A DNA stretch of 64,000 bases, taken from contig NZ_CP047027.1 of NCBI RefSeq assembly GCF_009797025.1, positions 3,844,001 to 3,908,000 of the forward strand. Reading direction: 5' to 3'. Origin of the DNA: Cellulophaga sp. L1A9 (lineage in GTDB: Bacteria > Bacteroidota > Bacteroidia > Flavobacteriales > Flavobacteriaceae). Positions 1 to 9,042 of this stretch are shown here, one piece after another. The position numbers and the translations under genes are program-made. Below the pieces are notes generated by a model, which saw only the letters and a program-made list of their open reading frames with translations, was not told the origin of the DNA and searched no databases. Position 1 is the first letter of the stretch. Each line of letters begins with the position of its first letter.

Positions 1-208
1 TAAATTTTTGGTTGTCTATATTTTCCGTTACAAAATTTGCTTTGGTCGGTTTTCCCACAACTAAATATTCCGCATTGTTTTCTAAAACCATTTCTACTTT
101 TTTATCCGCTTTTGAGTAAACAAAATCCGATTGAGTTTTATTTCCGCAACTTGCTAAAGTCAGAGTTATTATTCCAAAAATTATGTAATTCAAAACCTTA
201 ATTCTCAT
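1..208 (-). CDS. partial lipoprotein (N-terminal 69 residues)
   Basis: The gene starts with ATG at 206-208 and runs off the left edge. The visible protein opens MRIKVLNYIIFGIITLTLASC, a short signal peptide with lipobox LASC, so the mature protein is probably a lipid-anchored envelope protein. The following stretch (EYLVVGKPTKANF...) loosely resembles the beta-sandwich domains seen in GldM-like gliding proteins, but this is only an impression. The start codon lies 29 bases from the cassette boundary at 238, like other genes of the array. The 3' end and its own attC lie outside the window. Confidence 0.7.
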   Translation of the reverse strand, partial: MRIKVLNYIIFGIITLTLASCGNKTQSDFVYSKADKKVEMVLENNAEYLVVGKPTKANFVTENIDNQKF

Positions 209-237
209 TCAATTTCTGCGTTTTTTAAATTAATGGC

Positions 238-425
238 AACGTTAAGTATAAGAAACGTAGGGTAGGTGATAAGCACTTTCGTTTCGGTTTATTACTTAGC
301 TAAATATAAATATTTTGCTTTTATCTTATCTACTATAAACGCCAAAATTTTATATTTAGCGGACTTTCTTAACATTCACAGACCTTTCGGTTTAGCACAA
401 ACGCCCTATGTTTTTTATACATTGT
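238..425. repeat. attC-like site 1 (family A), split by group II intron
   Basis: Outer arms GTATAAGAAACGTAGGG and CCCTATGTTTTTTATAC pair imperfectly. An inner pair (GCTAAATATAAAT with ATTTTATATTTAGC) is followed by GCGGACTT. The GTT core is split: GT lies at 424-425 and its last T at 1060, after the intron. Confidence 0.85.
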
Positions 426-1059
426 GTGTGCCCAGCATGGGCATCTTTTGATTTACTGAAAGGTAAATAATTAATCTAGAGGGTGCAAGTCCCTTATGGG
501 CAGGTGTAACGCCCTGAACCATTAGTAAGCTGCAAGGTTGCTAGTTGTGAGACTAGGACTGAAGGAAGCAGGACTACAAAACTCGGTACTGACGAACAGG
601 AACCGTATAGGAGGCATAATTATCTGGGTAAGCAACCACATCATTGTAACGCCCTAAAGATTACCAAAATGATAGTTATGTAGATACGGCAGGGATCGAG
701 AGAAAGAAGATGTTCTTACCTGGGGAGATCTCTATAACCACGAGTTGGTATAGTAGAGAAGTCAGCAGAGGTCATAGTACTCACGAGAAACGAGTTGCAG
801 CATATCTGCATAGGTCTCACAAGTGAGGAAGGACTGAAAGTAATCCTTTCTGAAGTGCCAGATGGAGCATTAATTTTCGTTATTGGTTGACCGATTCCCT
901 AGAAAATTTGTAGCCATTTGATAAAGTAAGAAATAGTTTTGATTGGTGTAAAGAGCAATTGGAAAGATGGGTTACTAACCGCCGTATACGAGACCCGTAT
1001 GTACGGTGGTGTGAGAGGCGCACTCCGTTCCTAATTAGGGGCGGAGCCGTCTACTCGAT
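426..1059 (+). mobile_element. ORF-less group IIC intron inserted in attC core
   Basis: The element begins GTGTGCCCAGCATGGGC and ends CTACTCGAT. It carries typical group IIC features: the GAGGGTGCAAGTCCC segment, CTGAAGGAAGCAG, TTCTTACCTGGGGAG, GAAGTCAGCAGAGGTCATAG, and a domain V reading AACCGCCGTATAC ... GTACGGTGGTGTGAGAGG, followed by a domain VI helix around 1018-1048. The layout matches the Oceanobacillus iheyensis class C intron closely. No reverse transcriptase or maturase ORF is present, so mobility and perhaps splicing need a partner in trans. Exons are ...TATACATTGT and TAGCCACAGG; joined, they restore a normal attC end followed by the cassette end TTAGCCACAGG. Class C introns of the attC type are known to insert into integron attC sites. 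Confidence 0.9.
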
Positions 1060-1073
1060 TAGCCACAGGTTTT

Positions 1074-1283
1074 TTATTCAGCATCAGAATATTCCATTAA
1101 ATCGGCAGGCTGACAATCAAGAGCTTTACATATAGATTCTAATGTCGAAAAACGAATAGCCTTAGCCTTTCCTGATTTTAAAATTGAAATATTGGCTGTT
1201 GTAATTCCAATTATTTTTGCGAGTTCTTTACTTTTCATTTTTCGTTTGGCTAGCATAACATCAAGGTTTATTATTATAGCCAT
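1074..1283 (-). CDS. XRE-family helix-turn-helix regulator
   Basis: A 69-residue Cro/C1-type DNA-binding protein of the YozG-like class. Residues 18-60 contain the five-helix core (SKELAKIIGITTANISILKSG ... LESICKALDCQPADLM). It starts three bases after the DUF2975 membrane protein and is transcribed with it. This membrane protein plus small XRE regulator pairing is common in Bacteroidota and Firmicutes, and the regulator probably controls its own operon. The cassette ends TTAGCCACAGG and CTTGTGGCTAA flank the two genes. Confidence 0.85.
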   Translation of the reverse strand: MAIIINLDVMLAKRKMKSKELAKIIGITTANISILKSGKAKAIRFSTLESICKALDCQPADLMEYSDAE

Positions 1284-1286
1284 AAA

Positions 1287-1784
1287 TTAAACTGTTAGTT
1301 CATTTTCTTCTTTTATATTTTTTGCCAAATTGAGCGTGTTACTTTGGATGATAAAAAACATTCCAATAATCGTTAAAAAGAGAGGAACTAATAAGTTGGT
1401 GTCATAAATTAGTTCAAATTTACCTCCATAGAGTTTATTTAGCCACAGAATAGCATAAAGTGCAAATGAAATAATTCCAGTAAGCAAAAAATGACTCCCT
1501 GATTTTTTTAAATTACCAATAATTTTTTCCGAGAAATATTTATTTGATAGTAAGAACCTTGCCATTTTTCTTAAAAAATATAATCCTCTTAGAAATATTA
1601 CATAAGTGATTAAACTCAAAATTAGAATTGCCCAATAGAACATACTCCAATCTTCAACATTTATATTGACTTGATTGATATTTACAATGCCAAAGGGTAT
1701 AATAAATACTATTCCAATCAATCCAATAAAGTGAAGGAAATAAAGAATGTCGACTAGCGATTTAAATAAAATGGTGTTTTTCAT
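1287..1784 (-). CDS. DUF2975-family membrane protein
   Basis: A 165-residue inner-membrane protein with four predicted transmembrane helices (about residues 17-35, 49-66, 95-115 and 128-147) and charged loops. Layout and partner fit DUF2975 proteins, whose function is unknown. It is the first gene of a two-gene cassette, with the XRE regulator three bases downstream. Its start lies 88 bases from the cassette boundary at 1872, longer than most leaders in this array, so it may hold its own promoter. Confidence 0.8.
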   Translation of the reverse strand: MKNTILFKSLVDILYFLHFIGLIGIVFIIPFGIVNINQVNINVEDWSMFYWAILILSLITYVIFLRGLYFLRKMARFLLSNKYFSEKIIGNLKKSGSHFLLTGIISFALYAILWLNKLYGGKFELIYDTNLLVPLFLTIIGMFFIIQSNTLNLAKNIKEENELTV

Positions 1785-1871
1785 GTTCGAATAAATTATT
1801 ATTCAAATATAATAAAATTATTGATAAACAATAATATAATTATGAAAAACGATATTTTTTAACTTGTGGCT

Positions 1872-1994
1872 AACGTTTATGTATAAGAATAGTTGCGGGT
1901 TTGTATGCGAGGATTTTCCGAAGGAAAATCAGACGTTACAAACACGCAAGGACCTTTGATTAAGCTATTAAGCCGCAATTATTTTTATACGGTG
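1872..1994. repeat. attC-like site 2 (family B), interrupted by IS1182
   Basis: Arms GTATAAGAATAGTTGCGG and CCGCAATTATTTTTATAC. The centre has the hairpin GATTTTCC-GAA-GGAAAATC instead of the long inner pair. The site stops at GGTG where IS1182 copy 1 begins; a foreign end CATTGTT (3738-3744) follows the element. Confidence 0.8.
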
Positions 1995-3737
1995 TGCCTG
2001 TTGCACAAGTTAGCAATTAATTGACATATCGTTAAAGTAAATTATTGATTGATTTCTTAACTTTAAGGATGCAAGGCAAAAAAACATATCAAGAAAAGCT
2101 TTTTAATAGTTTTCGCTTAAGCGAACGAGTTCCTCAAGACAATTTTTATCGTTTATTAAAAGGTGTATTAGATTTAAATTTTCTCTATGTTCAAACCAAG
2201 AGTTACTATGGCGACAGTGGCCAGAAGAGTATAGATCCGGTAGTGTTTTTCAAGTTGTGTTTAGTTGGTTATTTAGAGAATATTATCAGTGACCGTAAAT
2301 TAATACAGCATTGTTCTATGCGATTAGATATTCTCTATTTCATTGATTACGATTTAGACGAGGAGCTTCCTTGGCACAGTACGATAAGTAGGACTCGTCA
2401 GTTGTTTCCTGAGTCAGTATTTGAAGAAGTTTTCACTAAAGTACTTAGTATGTGTATAGAAAAGGGCATGGTGAGTGGCCATACACAAGCTATTGATTCT
2501 GCCCCTATAAAAGCGAATGCAAGTATGGATACTTTGGAGCTTAAAGTACCTGAAGAAGATTTGCAAGCACATTTGCGAAAGGTTCGTGTGTTTAGTTCTA
2601 TGGACAAAGAAACACCGCATCGTAAAAGCAAAGGCGATAAGTCAGATAGAGGTCAGCGTATCGTTACAGCGAGCAAGAAAGAACTAGGTGCTATCCAAAG
2701 CAGAAATAAGAAATGGAGTACAGATCAAGATCAACGACCAGGGTCAGGAAACAAAGGCTCGAAGTATACCAGTAATAAAACCCATTATAGTCCTACTGAT
2801 CCAGATGCTCGGATTAGTGTAAAGCCTGGCAAGGCTCGGAAGCTAAATTACTTGAGTCAGTTAAGTGTGGATACGGCTAGTCATGTCATCACCGACATTC
2901 GGGCGTATCATGCTGATGGAAAAGACAATCAACAATTACCAGATATAGTAGAACGTTTACATAAGCGTTTGTGGCAACAGGGTCTGTTTTGGGAAAATTG
3001 TGTTGCGGACACTGGCTACAGTAGTGGCGAGAACTATGCTTATTTAGAGCAGAAAGGACTTAGAAGTTTTATTCCTCCACATGGGACCTATAAAGGTGGT
3101 CCGGATGGTTTTATTTATAATAGAGAAGAAGATTATTATCAGTGTCCACAAGGAAAGATTATCCCCTTTACTAAAGCGTTTAATGATTATAGAACAGGAA
3201 CAAAAAAGAAAGAATATAGGGCACGAAAACATGTTTGTGTTGCTTGCCCAATGCGCAGTAGTTGTCTAGGGAAAAGTGCCCAAGAAAAGAAGTTTAGTGA
3301 ACGTATTACCGAGAAGAATATGAACGTAATAATGCTAGGGTACACAGTCCACAGGGCAGATACATGAAAGGCAAACGCCAAAGTACAGTTGAACCCGTAT
3401 TTGGTACTTTAACGCAGTTTATGGGCTTACGGAAAATAAATACGCTAGGCTTAAAACAAGCCAATAAGGTGATGCACCTATCAGCAATAGCCTATAATCT
3501 GAAGACCTGCCTGCCGGCAGGCAGGAGTACCTGAAATTCACTCAAAAACACGTAAAAAGTGGAGCAGGAATGGGGTCTTTATTCATTCTTCTAAAAAAGA
3601 CCTTATATGCTCTAAAAAACTCATGTTTAAGCACCTCAAAAATAACCAGTTACTTAACTAATTGAAAAATGAAACCGCCTTAAAAGGCGGTTATAAAGGC
3701 CATTATTTTATAAATTATGGAGTTGTGCAACGGTTAC
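1995..3737 (+). mobile_element. IS1182-family element, copy 1
   Basis: A 1743-bp element with ends TGCCTGTTGCACAAGTTAGC and (inverted) GTAACCGTTGCACAACT, sharing a CYGTTGCACAAST core. The tail carries a strong hairpin with GC-rich arms (ACCGCCTT and AAGGCGGT, 3673-3692), probably a terminator. It sits exactly before the TT of an attC core. Flanks are CGGTG on the left and CATTG on the right; because they differ, this copy has recombined since insertion. Confidence 0.9.
2069..3534 (+). pseudogene. IS1182 transposase, frameshifted (copy 1)
   Basis: Compared with the intact copy at 22787-24253, one T is missing near 3302 (AGTG-AACG against AGTGTAACG). The reading frame ends at 3367 after 432 residues, losing the C-terminal region. 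The retained part has the N-terminal DUF772-like domain and most of the DDE domain. ATG at 2069 was chosen over an upstream TTG because the family protein starts MQGKKTYQEKLF. Likely inactive, though a complete copy elsewhere in the window could act in trans. Confidence 0.85.
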
Positions 3738-3894
3738 CATTGTTGTGTGTAGTTTTTGTTTATTCTTTTATCAATTTTATATATGCATTCCCAATCAACA
3801 ATAGCTAAAGATGTAGCAGTATATGTTGGTGCTAATTTAGATATTGATAAAACAGCCAAAGGACTATTTTTTGGTTTAATTTCAAATAATGTGT

Positions 3895-4683
3895 TTATTT
3901 AACAGTACTTCGTAGTACAATCCTATGAAGTAGTTTTGGAAATATTCTCAGATACGTTGCCATCGCTTCTTTACCACCGATATAAGCTTCGAATTTATTT
4001 CGCTCTATAGCTCTTATCATTTTTTTACCGAATACCGTCACATCAAATCCATTTTCCGTAGCGTCATCTTGTTGGTTCTGTGCAGATCCATCTTCTGTTA
4101 AAGCATTTTGAGCCACATTGGTGTTTATAAATCCAGGGCAAATCATGGTAACACCGATGCCATCTTTTTCATGCTCCATTCGAAGGGCATCAAAAAAGCC
4201 GTGTAGTGCGTGTTTAGCTCCACAATAGCCAGAGCGATATGGAGAACTGAATTTCCCCATAAGACTACTTATGATGACAAATTTTCCTTTTTTATTTTCA
4301 ATGAAATAAGGTAATAATGCTTTAGATATTGCAACGGTGCCCAAGTAATTGACATCTATCAGTTTTTTATAAACTTCAAAATTGGTGTTAGATATCAGTG
4401 ATCTTTGACTTAATCCAGCATTATTGATTAATATATCAATAGGTCCAAACGCAGCAATTGCCTTGCTGGCTTTATCCTGCATTCCATCATAATCACAAAG
4501 GTCTAATGGTAAAAGTTTAATATTTTCTTGATTTTTACAATTTAACTTTACCTGATTCAACTGATCTTCTTTGCGTGAAGAAAGAATCAATTTGCAGTTT
4601 CTTTTTTCTAAATTATAGGTTAGTGCCTCACCAATTCCTGATGATGCACCTGTAATCCAAATCGTTTTTCCGTCAATCTTCAT
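3895..4683 (-). CDS. short-chain dehydrogenase/reductase (SDR)
   Basis: A 262-residue classical SDR, NAD(P)H-dependent oxidoreductase. It shows the cofactor motif TGASSGIG (residues 11-18), NNAG (about 87-90), the catalytic Ser in IISSLMG (about 138-144) and the YxxxK motif YCGAK (about 153-157), followed by PGFI. Length and sequence resemble DHRS7-type reductases. It is the last gene of the five-gene - strand cassette. With a hydrolase and a flavin monooxygenase upstream, it probably oxidises or reduces an alcohol/ketone in a small catabolic pathway; the substrate cannot be read from the sequence. Confidence 0.9.
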   Translation of the reverse strand: MKIDGKTIWITGASSGIGEALTYNLEKRNCKLILSSRKEDQLNQVKLNCKNQENIKLLPLDLCDYDGMQDKASKAIAAFGPIDILINNAGLSQRSLISNTNFEVYKKLIDVNYLGTVAISKALLPYFIENKKGKFVIISSLMGKFSSPYRSGYCGAKHALHGFFDALRMEHEKDGIGVTMICPGFINTNVAQNALTEDGSAQNQQDDATENGFDVTVFGKKMIRAIERNKFEAYIGGKEAMATYLRIFPKLLHRIVLRSTVK

Positions 4684-4925
4684 TTCGGTCTGTATAAGAA
4701 ACTTCAGGCAAGAGATTAGTGCCTTGATTTCGGGTTTTTAATTACTAATTACTCTTTTAATATCTTTAAATTTTCCAAAAACTAAAATATTAATACACGT
4801 AAAGAATTACTTCAAAAGGTGAGTGAAATAGAAGAAACTTTATTTGGAGTAAAAGATTTAATACTCATTTTTATTAAATTTTATTTGCTGCGTAAAGCTA
4901 TTCCTACTCCACCGTAATGTGTAAG

Positions 4926-5768
4926 TTAAGACAACCGTTCTTCCAGTATTTGAACATAATCTTCAAAAGCATCTATTTGTAAAAAATGTCCACTGTTTTC
5001 TATTTTAAAAACCTCACTATTTGTAATTGTTTTATTCAAAGTAATTCCAGCTTTATTCCAAGGCTGAAATTTATCTTTCATTGCCCAAACCAAATCAACA
5101 GGTAACTGCACTTTTGAAAGAGCTTGCATATTATTCATAGTATGAACATTATCTAAACATGTAAGCATTTTCTGAAATTTCTTTACACTTTTGTCCTTAT
5201 TAAATTTCCCATCATAAAATATTCTTTTGAAATCATGTTCTGAAATCCCGTTTCTATAAAAAGATTTTGAAATTACTTTACACATTATTTTTGAACTAAG
5301 AAAGCCTAATTTTGCTATCCAATAGAACAGACCAAGCTTACTTGCAATAATCATTATTTGCACGCTAGAAACTGGCCAGCTTTTTTCTGTAACGCAATTA
5401 CTTAAAATAACTTTATCAAATAATTTTTCTTCTTTTGTCATTAAAATCTGAGCAATTCCACCTCCTATGTCATGAGCAACAAGTTTGATGTTAGTGAAGC
5501 CTTTTTGTTTAAAAAACAAAATGAGAAGTTCTGAACATTTTGTTAAGTTATAATATTCATCATCTTCAATCTCAGTCTCTCCATAACCTGAAAGATCTGG
5601 AGCCAAACAGTAATAACCTTTGGAAGAAAATTTAATCATTGTATCTCTCCATAGTTCAGCTGAGGCAGGTATCCCGTGTATAAAAACTACAACTGGGTTC
5701 TGTTCATTTCCACTCTCTAAAACTGAAAGTTTATTCTTTTCTATATGGTATACTTTTCTGTTAATCAT
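4926..5768 (-). CDS. alpha/beta hydrolase (haloalkane dehalogenase/epoxide hydrolase-like)
   Basis: A 280-residue alpha/beta-fold hydrolase. The oxyanion motif HGIP is near residue 31. The nucleophile elbow reads VAHDIGGG (about 97-104), giving an Asp nucleophile as in epoxide hydrolases and haloalkane dehalogenases rather than Ser. The catalytic His lies in NSGHFLQ near the C terminus. It has no signal peptide, so is cytoplasmic. It lies between the SDR (243-bp gap) and the broken flavin monooxygenase, which suggests opening or hydrolysis of an oxidised intermediate. The gap on its 3' side holds no convincing gene. Confidence 0.88.
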   Translation of the reverse strand: MINRKVYHIEKNKLSVLESGNEQNPVVVFIHGIPASAELWRDTMIKFSSKGYYCLAPDLSGYGETEIEDDEYYNLTKCSELLILFFKQKGFTNIKLVAHDIGGGIAQILMTKEEKLFDKVILSNCVTEKSWPVSSVQIMIIASKLGLFYWIAKLGFLSSKIMCKVISKSFYRNGISEHDFKRIFYDGKFNKDKSVKKFQKMLTCLDNVHTMNNMQALSKVQLPVDLVWAMKDKFQPWNKAGITLNKTITNSEVFKIENSGHFLQIDAFEDYVQILEERLS

Positions 5769-5937
5769 TTTAGTCTATATTTTACTAGCTTACTTTTATA
5801 AATCAAAATACAATTTTAAGCCTATATGAACAATAAGTTGATATTAGTGAACCAAGTAACTTAACTATAATCCACCTATGGTTTGTCCTATTCGTGATAT
5901 TCTATCAATTGTTTCAGGAGCTGTCTTTATTAATATA

Positions 5938-7248
5938 TCACACCACTTTCCATAGAGGAGCATCTTTAGGAATCTCTTTTTTTAATTCGTCCATAAAGTC
6001 ATGATAATCGACCTCAATGGTATGTCGTTTTCTACTTAAAAATCGCTTATTAATATCAGCACTATCTTTAAGAGCCAACTGTTCTATATTATTAGGAATT
6101 TTATACCACCCCATAATTTTATTCGCAGCGATTTTTGCTTGTCGATCAGCACATGGCCATATAGCTCCTTGAGGTTGGAATAAGCCAATAAAAAATAAGG
6201 AAGGGTGCTTTGTGTGAAACATACGCAAATACAAGGGCACTTCATCTGCTTCGGAATAATCCAAAAAGTCTTTATCAAAGAAAGACGTAACAATTTTATA
6301 TCCTGTGGCTGCCAATAAAACATCAAACTCTTCTACTTGACCATCGGTGAACCTTACTTGTTTTTCTTCTACTTTTTCAATTCCTTTTTTAGGCGAAATT
6401 TTCCCATGCTTTATTTTGTAAAGTACTTCAGAGTTAATCGTAGGATGGGCTTCGAGCAATTTATGCTTTGGTGTTTCAAGACCATAGCTCTTGTAACTTC
6501 CGAGTTGTATAGCAATGGAGATCCTTTGTACCAATGGTCGCATAAATTTTGGTATTTTATAAATAATATTAGCAGCAACATCGACGGGTTTACCCATTAA
6601 AAACTTGGGAATAATATATTGTGGTGTACGAATACTCATCGCCACATAGTCTGCGACCCTGCTGATTTCACTAGCATAATCGCATCCGCTATTACCTACC
6701 CCTACCACAAGGACCCTTTTATCTTTGAAAGGCGAATTATTTTTAAAATCATGCGAATGCAAATATTCTCCCTTAAAATCAGAAGCAAAATCTGGATGTC
6801 TCAGTACAGCATGATGACCATTTGCTACGATTAAATAATCGAATATTTCGCTAGAGCTATCTCCCTTTGTGATTTCCCATGTTTCATTCTCCTTTTTAAT
6901 TACTTTTTTGATTTCTGTATTAAAACGAATATATTTTTCAAGATCAAAATGTCGGGCATAAGATTGGAAATAAGCCAATACCTGTGTATGAGAAGGATAG
7001 TCTGGATAGTCTTCCGGCATTGGGAAATCTTCATATTGAGACATCGTCTTGGAACTAATTAAGTGTGTGATTTCACAAATACTGCTATGAGAGACATCAC
7101 CTGTGAATACCCAATTCCCTCCAATCTGATTTCCTTTTTCAAAACAAACTACATGTTTTACTCCAGCTTATATTAAATTTTTTATAGCAGTAATTCCAGA
7201 GCATCCTGCTCCAATTATTGCGACTCTTGTATTATTATCCTGTAGCAT
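5938..7248 (-). pseudogene. flavin-containing monooxygenase, interrupted by a stop codon
   Basis: From ATG at 7246-7248 the frame reads MLQDNNTRVAIIGAGCSGI, with the FAD motif GAGCSG. It then meets an in-frame TAA at 7168-7170, after ...AIKNLI, and continues in the same frame as AGVKHVVCFEKG for the rest of the protein. The remainder has the second dinucleotide motif GVGNSG and the ATGY motif typical of FMO/Baeyer-Villiger enzymes. Without readthrough the longest product starts at 7044 and lacks the FAD-binding fold, so the enzyme should be inactive. It may be a recent mutation or a sequencing error, because the rest is intact. Confidence 0.85.
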
Positions 7249-7367
7249 ATATTCTATTTTATAAAGTTTATATTTAAATAGATATTATTCAATCTAAACA
7301 ACCGGATTTCATTCGCTAATTTTTAATATTTACAAGCAGTAAAAATTATATTTATAAATAGCCTGTA

Positions 7368-8195
7368 TCATTTTATAGGTAATAGTAATTCACGGTCTAA
7401 CTGATTAATTTTAAAATCAACAATAGACATCTTATGTAGGAAACCTTTTTTAAGGAGATTCGATTCTACTGGCATAGTGCTGGGTAGAATAATTCCATTA
7501 TACTCCTTATAATCTTGGTAATGAGCTACACCAGAAACAAATCGGTATTTATCTCTAACCGTATAGGCTATTTTGATAATTCTTTTGCTGATAGCGTCTA
7601 TCCAAATAACATATTGGTCTAAATCATTTTGAGGTTCAACTGTATTCCATGAAGCTATTATTCCTTCTGCTTTTGCACCATTAATCATTTTGGTGCCTAA
7701 GTAATCAATTGCTGTAGCCTCTTGAATTCTACTCGGAAATTCTATGAAATATTGATAGGTAGGAATGTAAAACTTCATATTCTTATTTTCTTCTACTTTA
7801 AGATTACCTTTTTCATCTAAACGGTATGTATTCCCTGATTGAATTCCCCAAATTTCACTCTTTTCTTTACCATTCAGGATTTTTAATTGACCATCAAAGG
7901 TTTTGGGAATATAATTTAAAGAGAACTCCATTTTTTGTTCTTTAAACCCATGTGTTCTTTCACCTAGGAAGCCATAAAATTCATCCTCAAATATCACATT
8001 GTATGTCTCAATATCATTCCACTTTTCAATTTGATGTGCCTTTCCCATTTCTTCAAGAAGATACTTGGCTTTTTCAATATTGTTCGGATACTCATAACCT
8101 TGAGGACGTAAATCAGTTAGCTTACAACCAATAAATAATGCAACTAGAATTATTAGGGACAAAATTGATATAATATATTTTAATGGTTTTTTCAT
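7368..8195 (-). CDS. hypothetical lipoprotein
   Basis: A 275-residue protein opening MKKPLKYIISILSLIILV with lipobox LFIGC, so it is probably lipid-anchored in the envelope. The mature part is rich in beta-strand-like stretches, and the C-terminal half (ISKRIIKIAYTVRDKYRF ... YQDYKEYNGIILPSTM) resembles outer-membrane lipoprotein-sorting or DUF-type sheets that bind hydrophobic ligands; this is weak. It lies between the Crp regulator and the flavin monooxygenase in the multi-gene cassette, so may bind or deliver a lipophilic substrate. Confidence 0.65.
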   Translation of the reverse strand: MKKPLKYIISILSLIILVALFIGCKLTDLRPQGYEYPNNIEKAKYLLEEMGKAHQIEKWNDIETYNVIFEDEFYGFLGERTHGFKEQKMEFSLNYIPKTFDGQLKILNGKEKSEIWGIQSGNTYRLDEKGNLKVEENKNMKFYIPTYQYFIEFPSRIQEATAIDYLGTKMINGAKAEGIIASWNTVEPQNDLDQYVIWIDAISKRIIKIAYTVRDKYRFVSGVAHYQDYKEYNGIILPSTMPVESNLLKKGFLHKMSIVDFKINQLDRELLLPIK

Positions 8196-8272
8196 GACAT
8201 CAAATTAACATTTAATTTGACGTAAAAATAAGATCAATTTGGACTTAAAATGATTGACTTTCGTCAATAAAA

Positions 8273-8836
8273 CTATATGCGTTTTCGTATTCTACTTAAA
8301 GATTCTGGCGTAATACCTAAATACGAAGCAATCATATACTGCGGAACAGCTTGAAGAATATTTGGGTCTTTAATTAAAAGTTGAAGATAACGCTCTTTAG
8401 GAGAGTCTTTTAAAAAACCGTCCAAACGTAAGGCCTTTTTTAAAAAAAGCTGTTCTGACACTATTCTTCCTAGCTTATTAAAATTAACAGATTCCTCATA
8501 AAGTTTATACATATAAGTTCTCTTTAATTTCCAAATAGTTCCAGGACTCATCGCTTCAATATTAAAATTAGAAGGGGTATTCGTAAGGTAACTTCGGTAA
8601 TCTGAAAAATAATCCATGGGAAACCAAAATTCATTTGTTTTTTCATTGCCCTCTTTTGTCGTATAAAAACGAAAAAGACCTGTTTTGATGATGCCAATAA
8701 AATCACATTCATCCCCTTCGGATAAAATTAAATCTCCTTTTGCGCATGATATTTCTTGAATACCATTTTTTAAAACATTCCATTCTTCTTCATTTAAAGA
8801 AACAATATTATTTATGTGCTTTTTAAGATATTCCAA
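8273..8836 (-). CDS. Crp/Fnr-family transcriptional regulator
   Basis: A 187-residue regulator with an N-terminal cyclic-nucleotide-binding-type beta roll (about residues 15-120, LSEGDECDFIGIIKTGLFRFY) and a C-terminal helix-turn-helix ending YLGITPESLSRIRKR. This short form is common in Bacteroidota. It is the first gene of the - strand five-gene cassette, 77 bases upstream of the lipoprotein gene, and probably controls the cassette. Its start is 87 bases from the cassette boundary, enough to hold a promoter, unlike most cassettes here. Confidence 0.88.
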   Translation of the reverse strand: MEYLKKHINNIVSLNEEEWNVLKNGIQEISCAKGDLILSEGDECDFIGIIKTGLFRFYTTKEGNEKTNEFWFPMDYFSDYRSYLTNTPSNFNIEAMSPGTIWKLKRTYMYKLYEESVNFNKLGRIVSEQLFLKKALRLDGFLKDSPKERYLQLLIKDPNILQAVPQYMIASYLGITPESLSRIRKRI

Positions 8837-8922
8837 TTTTTTACTTTTATTTTAAAAACCTATAAACTTAGATTTGTAGCATTAAGTTATTGAATGGAGG
8901 CAGGAGCAGTGTAATTACACAC

Positions 8923-9042
8923 AACGGTTAGTATATGGTTTGTTGCGTGTTTAAATAGCTAATTTAATTAATAAAAACTAAAAGGTAAATTAGTTCTATT
9001 TTTCTTAATTAAACTAAAACTAGCAATAAATTATATACTTTG
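8923..9042. repeat. attC-like site 3 (family C), interrupted by IS1182
   Basis: Arms AGTATATGGTTTGTTGC and GCAATAAATTATATACT. The site ends CTTTG at the start of IS1182 copy 2. The left boundary ACACACAACGG pairs with TTGTGTGTAG at 3744-3753, defining the 5.2-kb multi-gene cassette. Confidence 0.8.

Noticed and set aside
266..451. 61-residue ORF across attC site 1
   Set aside because: It lies wholly in the palindrome and intron start; similar ORFs appear in other sites by sequence constraint.
3783..3902. 39-codon + strand ORF (MHSQSTIAKDVAVYVG...)
   Set aside because: Short, overlaps the SDR end, no visible ribosome-binding site and no recognisable family; possibly a remnant.
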